Below, piece after piece: positions 27,411-36,046 of a stretch of DNA of 64,000 nt; the stretch's first letter is position 1; every line of letters begins with the position of its first letter. The position numbers were made by a program, and so were the translations under genes. Source of the DNA: Nitrosospira multiformis (GTDB lineage: Bacteria; Pseudomonadota; Gammaproteobacteria; Burkholderiales; Nitrosomonadaceae); assembly GCF_900110185.1 (NCBI RefSeq), contig NZ_FOCT01000009.1, forward strand, positions 62,001-126,000, in the 5' to 3' direction. Under the pieces are notes generated by a model. The model was not told the DNA's origin and ran no database searches. It saw only the letters and a program-made list of their open reading frames with translations.

Positions 27411-28091
27411 GCCGCCGGAAAAAAAAGATTCTGCCGCTTCTGGCCCGGGGGATGATCGTTGCTCTGTTGGTAGCCCCCTGGCCTTCCACCAGCGCAGCGG
27501 GCACTGCCACCGACAGGAATGCTAAGAAAGAGCGACAGATGCTGCGGCGCATGCAACAGCAGTTGAACGAAATGCAGCAGCAGAAATCGGCACTCGATCA
27601 GGAGAAAACGGCGCTGGAAGAAACGCTGAAGAATGCCAGCAAGGAAACGGAGTCTCATAAAAAGTCTGCGGCCAGTGCCGCAGCCAAGGCATTGCGGCTC
27701 GAAAAGGATATCGAAGCGGCAAGCCGGGAAAAAGCGGAATTGGGCGTCCAACTCAAGGAAGGGCAGAACAGAACCAGGAGCTCACCTCCAACGCAAACAG
27801 CTGGAACAGGATCTGAAGGTCAAGGCAGCGGCGCTGGCAAAGGAGGGGGAACAAAGAAACCTGTGTGAAACGAATAACGGCGAGCTCTATCGCATCGGGC
27901 GCGAACTGGTGGATTGGTATACCAGCAAGGGGCCTTTGAACGCGATTCTGGAGGCCGAACCGTTCACAGGGATGAAGAGCGTCGAAGTGGAAAATCTGCT
28001 CGAAAGTTATCGTGAAACGCTTGAAACCCGGCATCTGGAACCTTCTATCAGCCGCGAAATCCGCGAGGTCCACGGGCATCTGCTACCATAG
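27407..28091 (+). pseudogene. Periplasmic coiled-coil protein of a TonB-type locus, frameshifted
   Basis: The ATG overlaps the preceding stop (ATGA). A signal peptide (KILPLLARGMIVALLVAPWP) is followed by a long coiled coil (MLRRMQQQLNEMQQQKSALD and onward). Around 27765-27790 the reading frame breaks. The continuation in another frame, RKQLEQDLKVKAAALAKEGE then NGELYRIGRELVDWYTSKGP and VENLLESYRETLETRHL, is the typical C-terminal domain of this coiled-coil family. More than one indel may be involved, because a third frame gives NQELT at the junction. Relatives sit in loci with DUF2341-ExbB, ExbD and TonB genes, which fits the decayed neighbour. No ExbD or TonB gene remains here. Confidence 0.6.
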
Positions 28092-28246
28092 GGAAGCGAG
28101 CGGATGAGCCTTATGTTTCCCGATGTTCCCGGCGGTACCGCGCCTGCCAGTCCTGCTTGACTGGTAAATATTGCATCAAGGGAAAGCACTATCGTTTGTT
28201 TATGGCTTTAGGATGTATATCCCCTTGGCCCTCTTCAGGAGAAATC

Positions 28247-28720
28247 ATGACGTCAACAGCAGGCAAGCAGAATTCAAGAAAACAGAATTCAAAAAAACCT
28301 GGCCGGACAGCAAAGGAAGCGGCAATATCACAAAATGACCCGCCGGCTTCCGTCCTGACGGGGACGCCAGCGGAAGTTGTCAGACCTCGCAGGTCGAGGG
28401 CATCGGACAAGACCGGTTCGCACAGCCCGAAAGAAGACAAACCGCGGAAGCGCGTAGCGGAGGCAAGATCAGAGAAGGAAATGGAAATGGACGCGAACGC
28501 GGAGGAATTTTCCAATACCGCCACGCCGAAGAAAAATAAACGGATACGCGACAGTTATTCTATCCCTGAGAACGAGCACAAGCAGATTTCCATGCTTAAG
28601 AAGCGTTGCCTGGATCAGGGCCGGCGGGCGAAGAAGAGCCAGATTTTGCGGGCTGGCATTCTCGTGCTGGCGCAAATGGACGACACCGAACTTCTCGCTG
28701 TCATGGAACGGATCGGGTGA
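28247..28720 (+). CDS. Basic protein with a conserved C-terminal helical domain
   Basis: This 157-residue protein starts at an ATG with an AGGAG site. The first 95 residues are Lys/Arg/Ser/Pro-rich and look disordered. The last 60 (KKNKRIRDSYSIPENEHKQI, then SMLKKRCLDQGRRAKKSQIL, then RAGILVLAQMDDTELLAVM) form a domain that recurs in betaproteobacterial small proteins. It resembles a ribbon-helix-helix-like or nucleoid-associated fold. A DNA- or RNA-binding role is inferred from composition. The gene is alone between the decayed TonB locus and trpG. Confidence 0.6.
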   Translation: MTSTAGKQNSRKQNSKKPGRTAKEAAISQNDPPASVLTGTPAEVVRPRRSRASDKTGSHSPKEDKPRKRVAEARSEKEMEMDANAEEFSNTATPKKNKRIRDSYSIPENEHKQISMLKKRCLDQGRRAKKSQILRAGILVLAQMDDTELLAVMERIG

Positions 28721-29017
28721 CCGCGTAGCGATTTTTCATCAGCGATTTCTCATCGCTCGCTGACCGCGTCGCTCCTGACAACAGAGAATTTCTTTCCGCC
28801 TCTTTCCGCCTCTTGCCGCCCCATGGACGTCGATTCTTTGCTCGAAAGAGCCGGCGTATCAAACCTTTTTCCGTTGGCCTTGCCCGTCGGATTTGGAGAA
28901 GAGATAATATCGGTCTCTTCGCTATCCTGGTTGTATCCGTCAGCTTCGGCGTAAAATAAGATATGAGCGACGTGCATATGTCTTTCAGGGTGGACTTCAT
29001 CGGGTGGATTTCTTACT

Positions 29018-29581
29018 ATGCTGTTGATGATCGATAATTACGATTCCTTCACTTATAATCTGGTCCAGTATTTTGGCGAACTGGGCGAGGAAGTGAAAGT
29101 GTTTCGCAATGATGAAATCACTCCTCAAGAAGTTGCACAGTTAAAACCTGAGCGCATCGTGATCTCCCCAGGCCCGTGCACGCCGAGCAAGGCTGGAATA
29201 TCCATACCCCTGATCGAGCGCTACAATGAACAGATTCCCTTGCTGGGTGTCTGTCTCGGTCATCAGAGCATAGGGCAGGCCTTCGGCGGAAAAATAATTC
29301 ATTCGGTACGACCGATGCATGGCAAGACCTCCCTTATCTTTCATGATGGGGCAGGAGTGTTTCGTGGTTTGCCTAACCCGTTCACCGCAATCCGTTACCA
29401 CTCTCTCGTCATTGAACGGGAAACTCTGCCCGACTGCCTGGAAATCACCGCTTGGACCGAAGATGGAGAAATCATGGGGGTGCGTCACAAGACCCTGCCC
29501 ATCGAAGGTGTGCAGTTTCATCCGGAATCCATTCTGACCGAGCATGGGCATACATTGCTCGGGAATTTTCTGAACCAGTGA
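29018..29581 (+). CDS. trpG: Anthranilate synthase component 2 (glutamine amidotransferase)
   Basis: This 187-residue class I glutamine amidotransferase starts [20 protein letters not shown]. It has the oxyanion loop [13 protein letters not shown], the nucleophile Cys79 in [17 protein letters not shown] and the His168/Glu170 pair in VQFHPES. It supplies ammonia to TrpE for anthranilate, the first step of tryptophan synthesis. The same type of subunit can also serve PabB in folate synthesis. It is followed after 85 bases by trpD and then trpC. No trpE is present in this window, and the upstream gene is unrelated. A GGTGG-like ribosome site lies a little far from the ATG. Confidence 0.93.
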   Translation: MLLMIDNYDSFTYNLVQYFGELGEEVKVFRNDEITPQEVAQLKPERIVISPGPCTPSKAGISIPLIERYNEQIPLLGVCLGHQSIGQAFGGKIIHSVRPMHGKTSLIFHDGAGVFRGLPNPFTAIRYHSLVIERETLPDCLEITAWTEDGEIMGVRHKTLPIEGVQFHPESILTEHGHTLLGNFLNQ

Positions 29582-29666
29582 AAACTGAAGGAAGTGGTAT
29601 GAATCCCAGCCAAGGGGTTGAAACGGTTGAAAGAGTTGGAGCGGTATCAGTCAGTAGCAGGCCCCT

Positions 29667-30719
29667 GTGAGTCCGCAGGAAGCACTGACACGCCTCATCG
29701 AGCGCCGTGAAATCTTTCATGATGAAATGCTGTCGCTCATGCGACAGATCATGCGCGGAGAACTCTCCCCCACGCTGATTTCAGCGATTATCACCGGGTT
29801 GCGTGTGAAGAAGGAAACCGTGGGCGAGATCGCTGCTGCGGCACAGGTAATGCGCGAATTTGCCGCCCGCGTGGAAGTACAGGATGATCGCCTCGTCGAT
29901 ACATGCGGAACAGGAGGGGATAGTGCCCATACTTTCAACATTTCCACCACCGCTGCGTTTGTCGCCGCGGCTGCCGGCGCACGGGTGGCGAAACATGGCG
30001 GACGCTCTGTTTCCAGCAAATCGGGAAGCGCCGATGTGCTCGAAGCACTGGGTGTCAATCTCGACCAGACACCGGCGCAAATAGCGGAGAACATAAGTGA
30101 AATCGGTCTCGGTTTCATGTTCGCACCCAATTTCCACAATGCCATGAAACATGCTGCCCCCGTACGGCGCGAGCTGGGGGTGCGCACCCTGTTTAATATC
30201 CTCGGGCCGCTGACCAATCCCGCCGGAGCAAAAAATCAACTGCTGGGCGTATTCCATCCCGATCTCGTGGGCATCATCGCACGCGTTTTGCATCGGCTGG
30301 GCAGCCGTCATGTCATGGTGGTTCATGGCGGTGCCAGCAACCAGGGCGGGCTGGATGAGATCACGATAGCTGGCGAGACCCTGGTAGGTGAACTCAGGCA
30401 CGGCGAGATCCTCGAATATACCGTCAGGCCGGAAGATTTCGGCATGAAAGCGGCTCCCATTGAAACAATACAAGCGCATGACACCACTCAGTCTGCAGAG
30501 ATGCTGAGAGCGGTATTGAATAATCAGCCGGGGCCGCCGCGGGATATCGTATTGCTGAATGCGGGTGCGACGATTTATGTGGCTGGTATCGCAGAGTCGC
30601 TCGCGCAAGGTGTAAAAAAAGCGCATGCCGCTATAGAAAGCGGTGCTGCGAGGGAAAAATTGCAGGAGCTGGTGGAATTCTCAAACCGGCAGAACCGCGG
30701 TGAGGTTTCTTTTGTTTGA
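29667..30719 (+). CDS. trpD: Anthranilate phosphoribosyltransferase
   Basis: This 350-residue enzyme adds phosphoribosyl pyrophosphate to anthranilate, the second committed step of tryptophan synthesis. The glycine-rich PRPP loop is in [18 protein letters not shown], and [20 protein letters not shown] follows. Later markers are [34 protein letters not shown] and [14 protein letters not shown]. The GTG start at 29667 fits the family N-terminus ([15 protein letters not shown]). It is followed by trpC after 2 bases, so these two are co-translated. The length matches the usual 340-350. Confidence 0.95.
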   Translation: MSPQEALTRLIERREIFHDEMLSLMRQIMRGELSPTLISAIITGLRVKKETVGEIAAAAQVMREFAARVEVQDDRLVDTCGTGGDSAHTFNISTTAAFVAAAAGARVAKHGGRSVSSKSGSADVLEALGVNLDQTPAQIAENISEIGLGFMFAPNFHNAMKHAAPVRRELGVRTLFNILGPLTNPAGAKNQLLGVFHPDLVGIIARVLHRLGSRHVMVVHGGASNQGGLDEITIAGETLVGELRHGEILEYTVRPEDFGMKAAPIETIQAHDTTQSAEMLRAVLNNQPGPPRDIVLLNAGATIYVAGIAESLAQGVKKAHAAIESGAAREKLQELVEFSNRQNRGEVSFV

Positions 30720-30721
30720 TC

Positions 30722-31555
30722 ATGGCTAATATTCTTCAGGAGATTCTGGCGATAAAGCGACAGGAGATTGCGGCATTGAAAGCGCAGGGTTCTCTTGCCG
30801 TGCTTCGCCGCCAGGCGGAGGCGTTACCGCCCCCAAGGGATTTCGTTGGCGCGCTTCGCAAGAAACTTGCCCTGGGATTACCGGCCGTCATTGCGGAAAT
30901 AAAGAAGGCCAGCCCCAGCAAGGGTGTGTTGCGTGAGCAGTTCGACCCCGCAGCTATCGCAGTGAGCTATGCCCAGCATGGCGCGGCCTGTCTGTCGGTT
31001 CTGACAGACCAGCAATATTTCCATGGCAGTGCGGAATATTTGAAGCAGGCCAGAAGCGCTTGCGATCTGCCGATCCTGCGCAAGGATTTTATGCTGGACG
31101 AATATCAGGTCGCCGAAGCGCGGCTCATGGGTGCGGATTGCATCCTCATCATTGTCGCCGCCTTCCGCGATCCTTTCATTTCGGCCGGGAGCTACCGGCA
31201 GGAGGAAGAAGCGGTAGTGGAAATGCGCAAGCTGGAGTTGCTGGCTCATGCGCTCGGGATGGCCGTTCTGGTTGAGGTTCATGATGGTGCGGAACTCGAG
31301 CTGGCGCTGGAACTGGCGTCTCCCCTGATCGGCATCAATAACCGCAACCTGCATACGTTTGAAACCCGCCTGGATACGACCCTGCATCTGCTTGACCGCA
31401 TTCCGCCAGACCGCATGACCATCACCGAAAGCGGGGTACTCACATCTGATGATGTTGCGCTGATGCGCGGGCACGGAGTAGGCATCTTCCTCGTAGGCGA
31501 AGCCTTCATGCGTGCTTCTGATCCCGGGGCCGAGTTGGCGAGGTTGTTCGGGTAA
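30722..31555 (+). CDS. trpC: Indole-3-glycerol phosphate synthase
   Basis: This 277-residue TIM-barrel enzyme closes carboxyphenylaminodeoxyribulose phosphate to indole-3-glycerol phosphate. Motifs include the catalytic [20 protein letters not shown], the [12 protein letters not shown] loop and [20 protein letters not shown]. The phosphate-binding end is [20 protein letters not shown] followed by [10 protein letters not shown]. The ATG at 30722 lies 2 bases after trpD, and upstream in-frame starts would overlap trpD. With trpG and trpD it gives three of the tryptophan steps; trpE, trpF, trpA and trpB must be elsewhere. Confidence 0.95.
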   Translation: MANILQEILAIKRQEIAALKAQGSLAVLRRQAEALPPPRDFVGALRKKLALGLPAVIAEIKKASPSKGVLREQFDPAAIAVSYAQHGAACLSVLTDQQYFHGSAEYLKQARSACDLPILRKDFMLDEYQVAEARLMGADCILIIVAAFRDPFISAGSYRQEEEAVVEMRKLELLAHALGMAVLVEVHDGAELELALELASPLIGINNRNLHTFETRLDTTLHLLDRIPPDRMTITESGVLTSDDVALMRGHGVGIFLVGEAFMRASDPGAELARLFG

Positions 31556-31802
31556 TTCATCAATCGTCCGGGTTGCATTCAACCCACAGGGTTCCGAAGG
31601 TTCCCATGCTTTGTTGCAAAAAAGCAACACATATCCTTATCCAGTTCCCAAACTCTCTTTATTTCCTTGCTAGGCGTTGTTACGTTAGGCACAATCTCTC
31701 AACCCTCTCATTTTCGGGAGGTCCAGGCAGCGGGAATAAACTCCCACCGAAATAGGGTCGGTGCGAGGCCCCACCGTTTCAACTTTAAAGGAGATTTTCC
31801 AC

Positions 31803-33095
31803 ATGAAAAAGAAACTGATTGCGCTGGCCGTCGCCGGTGCACTCGCGGCCCCGGTGGTTGCATCCGCTCAGGGGACAAACGTTACGCTTTTTGGTCGGGC
31901 ACAAGCCGAATACAGTCTCGTTGATTTTGCTAGCCAGCCCAGCCAGGGGGCACTCCAGGACAATTCCCGCTCTTCCCGCTGGGGTCTGCAGGTTACAGAA
32001 GATCTGGGCAACGGCCTGAAAGCAAATGCCCGCCTTGAATTCGGGCTTAACACCGGCTCCGGTTCCGCCACCACGCCTCGCGAGCAGTGGGTCGGTCTCT
32101 CCCACAGCCACTGGGGTGATATCAGGTTTGGCCGTCTCCAGTCCCCCTTCAAGGACTTCGCCGGGGGTATGACAATCGATCCGTTCGCCTACACCACCCT
32201 GCAAGCGAACGGTGCCGGTGGAACCATGTCCGGTGCAGCTAATGGCATGGGGTCTGGTGCGAATACTTTCGTCAACAGCGCCATTCGTTATGATTCCGCA
32301 AGCATCGAAGGATTCACCTTCTCGGGTATCTTGATGCCCGGTGATGCCAATTCACTCAACCCGCTTCAAAGTGGCAGCATCATTTCCGGCTTCCTTCCCG
32401 GCGGCCTGGGCAGCAATGGCAATACTGGCGGGCGAAATGGTGAATTCGATGGACAGGCGGCGGCCAAGTACCATGCCGATTTCATGGGCATGGGCCTCGA
32501 TATCTTCGGCGGTTATTCGCGGGACAATGCCAGCGGCATCCAAAAAAGCCTCGGTCTCAGAACGGAAGAAATATGGCGTGTCGGTGCTTCCTGGGCCTGG
32601 GAAAACTTCAAGCTGAGCGGCCAGTATGAAGACGTCAACAATGCGCTTGGGGCCGCCACATGTAGCACTGCCGCTTCCCTGACGGCGAATCCGCTCGATT
32701 CCGGACTGGTTTCCGGTCAGTGCAACTCCGCCATGAACTGGGGCGGAGACGGAAATCTCTGGTTTGCCAGCGCCCAATACAGATTGGGCAACACCACGCT
32801 GGTGGCGCAGGGCGGTATGACCAAGGCCCATGCTGGCGGCGTGAATGCCGCGGCTGCGCGCAAGGCTGACAGCTTTACTGTCGGTGCGATTCACAACCTG
32901 AGCAAGCGGACGAGCATTTTTGGTGGTTATCAACATGTTTATCTTGATAACCCCAATGGACCGGCAGCCAATAACCTTATTGCTACTGGTGCGGGCGCCC
33001 CTCTTCTTGGAACTGTTGGATATACAGCACCTAACTATGTAAATGGTGGTGCTAACCGTTCGACCTTCACGATCGGTCTTCGCCACAACTTCTGA
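31803..33095 (+). CDS. Outer-membrane porin (Gram-negative trimeric type)
   Basis: This 430-residue protein has a signal peptide KKKLIALAVAGALAAPVVAS (cleavage after ASA). The mature start QGTNVTLFGRAQAEYSLVDF and a body of short beta strands, such as EQWVGLSHSHWGDIRFGRLQ, follow. The C-terminal strand TFTIGLRHNF ends in the phenylalanine needed for BAM-mediated insertion. It matches the betaproteobacterial general porin family (Neisseria PorB-like). An AAGGAGA site precedes the ATG. It is monocistronic, with a strong terminator right after the stop. One cysteine pair (CSTAASLTANPLDSGLVSGQ then C) lies in a probable external loop. Confidence 0.92.
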   Translation: MKKKLIALAVAGALAAPVVASAQGTNVTLFGRAQAEYSLVDFASQPSQGALQDNSRSSRWGLQVTEDLGNGLKANARLEFGLNTGSGSATTPREQWVGLSHSHWGDIRFGRLQSPFKDFAGGMTIDPFAYTTLQANGAGGTMSGAANGMGSGANTFVNSAIRYDSASIEGFTFSGILMPGDANSLNPLQSGSIISGFLPGGLGSNGNTGGRNGEFDGQAAAKYHADFMGMGLDIFGGYSRDNASGIQKSLGLRTEEIWRVGASWAWENFKLSGQYEDVNNALGAATCSTAASLTANPLDSGLVSGQCNSAMNWGGDGNLWFASAQYRLGNTTLVAQGGMTKAHAGGVNAAAARKADSFTVGAIHNLSKRTSIFGGYQHVYLDNPNGPAANNLIATGAGAPLLGTVGYTAPNYVNGGANRSTFTIGLRHNF

Positions 33096-33111
33096 TTGTT
33101 GTTCAACAGAA

Positions 33112-33140
33112 AAAAGGGGCGCTTCGGCGCCCCTTTTTTT
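33112..33140 (+). terminator. Rho-independent terminator after the porin gene
   Basis: The stem GGGGCGC, loop TTCG, stem GCGCCCC is followed by a run of T. It stands 17 bases after the porin stop codon. A UUCG loop gives extra stability. Confidence 0.92.
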
Positions 33141-33141
33141 C

Positions 33142-33603
33142 CATCTTCGATTAAATGTCAATTGCATTGAACCGCGACTTCTGACGAACCCGTTTGACCA
33201 GCCACTGAGCAGCCTTGTCGGGCCAAATTATGTTCTCTGTGCAGTTTAACCCTGGATGAGTTGTGAGTTTAGTTTGGGAAATATACGTGTTAACATGCTT
33301 ACAGGACAAAACGTTACAGCAATTCGATCAAGAAGAATGGCAAGTAACTGCCGGATCGAAAGACAGGATGAAAGCAGTAGAAGGGGAAAGTACAGGTAGT
33401 TTCAGCAAGGCTTATCGCCTGATTGCCCTATTCTAAGGGCGAACCCAGATCATTTTTTTCGAGGTTTCGCAAAAACGAACCAGCATTGAAGTGTCCCGCT
33501 GCAACTTCAGACACCTTCAGCACCTGCAAAACAATAGGAAGAAATCAGGTGACCCCAACCTGACATTAATAAAGTTTACGGAAGTTTTTTGGAGGATTTA
33601 TAC
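33142..33603. other. Intergenic region upstream of hpnH
   Basis: About 460 bases separate the porin terminator from hpnH and should contain the promoter of the hopanoid genes. No open frame of interest, RNA or repeat is recognised. An AT-rich stretch (ACATTAATAAAGTTTACGG) lies close to the hpnH start and may include promoter sequence. Confidence 0.35.
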
Positions 33604-34713
33604 ATGGGAGTTCCTTTACGTCAACAGATAGCTGTCGGCACTTATCTGCTCAAGCAAAAGTTGGGAGGAGTAAAAAAATATCCTATGGTCTTGATGCTGG
33701 AACCCCTGTTCCGGTGTAATCTGGCCTGTGCCGGCTGCGGTAAGATCGATTATCCCGATCACATTCTGGACAAGCGGATGTCGTATGAGGAATGCATGCA
33801 GGCGGTCGATGAGTGTGGAGCCCCCATGGTTTCCATCCCCGGCGGGGAGCCGTTGATACATAAGGAAATGCCGGAGATTGTCAGAGGCATCATTGCGCGC
33901 AGGAAATATGTTTATCTGTGTACCAATGCGCTTTTGTTAAAAAAGAAGATTGACGACTATACCCCTTCGCCTTATTTGACCTTTTCCATCCATCTGGATG
34001 GCCTGAAGGAAAGGCATGACGCCTCTGTCTGTCAGGACGGGGTGTTCGACCGCGCGGTTGAGGCTATAAAACTGGCGGTTGCAAAGGGATTCAGGGTTAC
34101 CGTCAATTGCACTCTGTTCCAGGGTGAAACACCGGAGGATGTTGCGGAGTTCCTCGACTATGCGATGGAGCTGGGGGTGGAGGGTGCGACGATCGCGCCC
34201 GGATTCAGTTATGAGCGCGCTCCCAGGCAGGATATCTTCATTAAGGGGAAGGATACCAAGAATCTCTTCAGGGGCATTTTCAAGATAGGCAAGACCCGTA
34301 AATGGAAGCTGAATCACTCGTCGCTTTATCTCGATTTTCTCGCGGGCAACCAGAACTATCAGTGCACGCCCTGGGGTAATCCGACGCGCAACATTTTCGG
34401 TTGGCAAAAGCCCTGCTATCTGCTTCCGGATGAAGGATATGCATCCAGTTTCCAGGAGCTGCTGGATGATACTCCGTGGGATAAATATGGCAACAGCAGC
34501 AACCCGAAGTGTGCCCAATGCATGGCACATTGCGGCTATGAAGCCACAGCCGTGGAAGATATGCTGCAGCATCCGCTGAAAGGACTGATCACCTCCATCA
34601 GAGGGCCGAAAACAACGGGACCGATGGTGGCGGAGCCTACACCGAAATGGGCGCGAGAGGAGCTGAAAACCCCGGCGACGCTTGCGGGAATTCCGGTCAA
34701 GATAGAGCGATAG
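33604..34713 (+). CDS. hpnH: Hopanoid biosynthesis radical SAM protein HpnH
   Basis: This 369-residue radical SAM enzyme adds an adenosyl group to diploptene to make adenosylhopane, the first step of extended hopanoid synthesis. The cluster motif is CNLACAGC (Cys38, Cys42, Cys45). SIPGGEPLIHKEM then carries the GGE motif for SAM binding. The C-terminal part has QCTPWGNPTRNIFGWQKPCY and the cysteine-rich PKCAQCMAHCGYEATAVED typical of HpnH (SPASM-like twin cysteines). The ATG at 33604 has a GGAGG site, and the slightly longer frame from 33589 is not needed. It precedes the hopanoid transport genes and shc. Confidence 0.95.
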   Translation: MGVPLRQQIAVGTYLLKQKLGGVKKYPMVLMLEPLFRCNLACAGCGKIDYPDHILDKRMSYEECMQAVDECGAPMVSIPGGEPLIHKEMPEIVRGIIARRKYVYLCTNALLLKKKIDDYTPSPYLTFSIHLDGLKERHDASVCQDGVFDRAVEAIKLAVAKGFRVTVNCTLFQGETPEDVAEFLDYAMELGVEGATIAPGFSYERAPRQDIFIKGKDTKNLFRGIFKIGKTRKWKLNHSSLYLDFLAGNQNYQCTPWGNPTRNIFGWQKPCYLLPDEGYASSFQELLDDTPWDKYGNSSNPKCAQCMAHCGYEATAVEDMLQHPLKGLITSIRGPKTTGPMVAEPTPKWAREELKTPATLAGIPVKIER

Positions 34714-35051
34714 CGTTGCCCGTTGCCGAAACGGCGACACTGCGTTGATCAGCAACCGTAAAAGTCAATGCGCGCTGGGTTTGGTCGAAACAACTTTACC
34801 ACGAGCGGGTCTGATCGGGCGATCGGGCTGACCCCTCCGATCCTGCCAAATACTCAGGCGCGAGCGGCAAAAGGCTAAAGGGGTTGGGATGTAATCATAG
34901 AACGTCACGATGGGGATATCTGATTTCCGAGGTGTAGAAACTATCGGCCACTCGATGCAGAACCCACATGGCCGGATATTGCAACGAATATTGCCGCATG
35001 GACCCTCTGACAAACCATGTGCATGAATAAACTGCTATAAAGATTATCAAC
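34714..35051. other. Intergenic region between hpnH and hpnM
   Basis: About 340 bases lie here with no supported gene. A minus-strand frame of 82 codons (35013-34765) has no ribosome site and no recognisable product. A promoter for hpnM is expected in the right part. Confidence 0.35.
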
Positions 35052-35681
35052 ATGAAGATCCTGAGTGCACTGAAATTACTGCTGCAACTTCAAATAATTG
35101 CCGGGATGCTTCTGGTGGCGTCTCCCTCCTGGAGCGAAACCCAAGAGTCGGGAACGCCGGAGCAAGTCGTCAAACAGTTGCAGGAAGCACTCATCAAGGC
35201 GATGCGCGAGGGCGCAAAGCTCGGCTATGAGGGACGCTATGAATTGCTGGCTCCTGTCATCAATCAGACACATGATCTTGATTTTATCGCGCGCACCTCG
35301 CTGGGAGCGAACTGGACGCAATTGAGTGCTGAACAGCAGCGTACCTTTACAGACACTTTTCGCAAGCTGAGCATAGCTACTTACGCAAGTCAGTTCAAGG
35401 AATATGACGGCGAGCGGTTTGAGTTTCTCGAGCGTCAATCCATGCCCCGGGAGCAGGTAATGATACGCAGCAAATTGATTCAATCCGGCGGCGAACCAGT
35501 ACGCTTTGACTACATGCTGCGGCAAGGAAAGGACGGGTGGCGTATCGTGAATATTCTGGCCGACGGTGTCAGCGATCTGGCACTGAAACGTGTCGAGTAT
35601 AGGGCGATTCTTCAGCGCGATGGTTTTCCAAAGCTCGTCGACATGCTCAAGCAGAAGATCGAGCAGGCAGGAAAAGACTGA
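35052..35681 (+). CDS. hpnM: HpnM, MlaC/Ttg2-like periplasmic lipid-binding protein
   Basis: This 209-residue protein has a signal peptide (LLLQLQIIAGMLLVASPSWS). A MlaC/toluene-tolerance domain follows: LLAPVINQTHDLDFIARTSL, LSAEQQRTFTDTFRKLSIAT, YASQFKEYDGERFE and WRIVNILADGVSDLALKRVE. MlaC proteins shuttle phospholipids through the periplasm; HpnM is the version tied to hopanoids. It is followed by hpnN after a 365-base gap that contains an inverted repeat, so the two may have separate transcripts. The location between hpnH and hpnN supports the HpnM assignment. Confidence 0.85.
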   Translation: MKILSALKLLLQLQIIAGMLLVASPSWSETQESGTPEQVVKQLQEALIKAMREGAKLGYEGRYELLAPVINQTHDLDFIARTSLGANWTQLSAEQQRTFTDTFRKLSIATYASQFKEYDGERFEFLERQSMPREQVMIRSKLIQSGGEPVRFDYMLRQGKDGWRIVNILADGVSDLALKRVEYRAILQRDGFPKLVDMLKQKIEQAGKD

Positions 35682-35810
35682 ACACTGCAAATCTCACGAC
35701 AAATCTTGAGCCAACTCATCCGGAATAAATCGGTGACATCCAGAGAACTGCATGGGCAAAAGGGGCCGGTTTTGTAATAAGAGGCAGAAACCTTCGGGCA
35801 AAACCTTGAT

Positions 35811-35895
35811 CGTCATTTCCGTGAAAGCGGAAATTCATCGATTTATAATATTATTGCGTTGAAAAACCGGATACCCGCTTTCACGGGTATGACGG
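35811..35895. repeat. REP-like inverted repeat between hpnM and hpnN
   Basis: CGTCATTTCCGTGAAAGCGG at the left (35811-35830) and CCCGCTTTCACGGGTATGAC at the right (to about 35893) are imperfect reverse complements. They flank an AT-rich 40-base centre. Similar CGTCATTCCCGCGAAAGCGGG units are scattered through many betaproteobacterial genomes. The pair could fold into a long imperfect hairpin in the transcript between hpnM and hpnN, or be the footprint of a small non-autonomous element. Confidence 0.7.
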
Positions 35896-36046
35896 CATCT
35901 TGATGAGCCCGAGGAAAAACCCCTACTTCAGGTTTCCCTTTTTGCATTCTGTCTCGCCAACGACCCGGGATTCTTTTTTACCTCGCTGCTAACCCCCGAA
36001 ACCATCCTCTGATGACGGATCGATTCTCCGACATTGCTTCCCCAGC

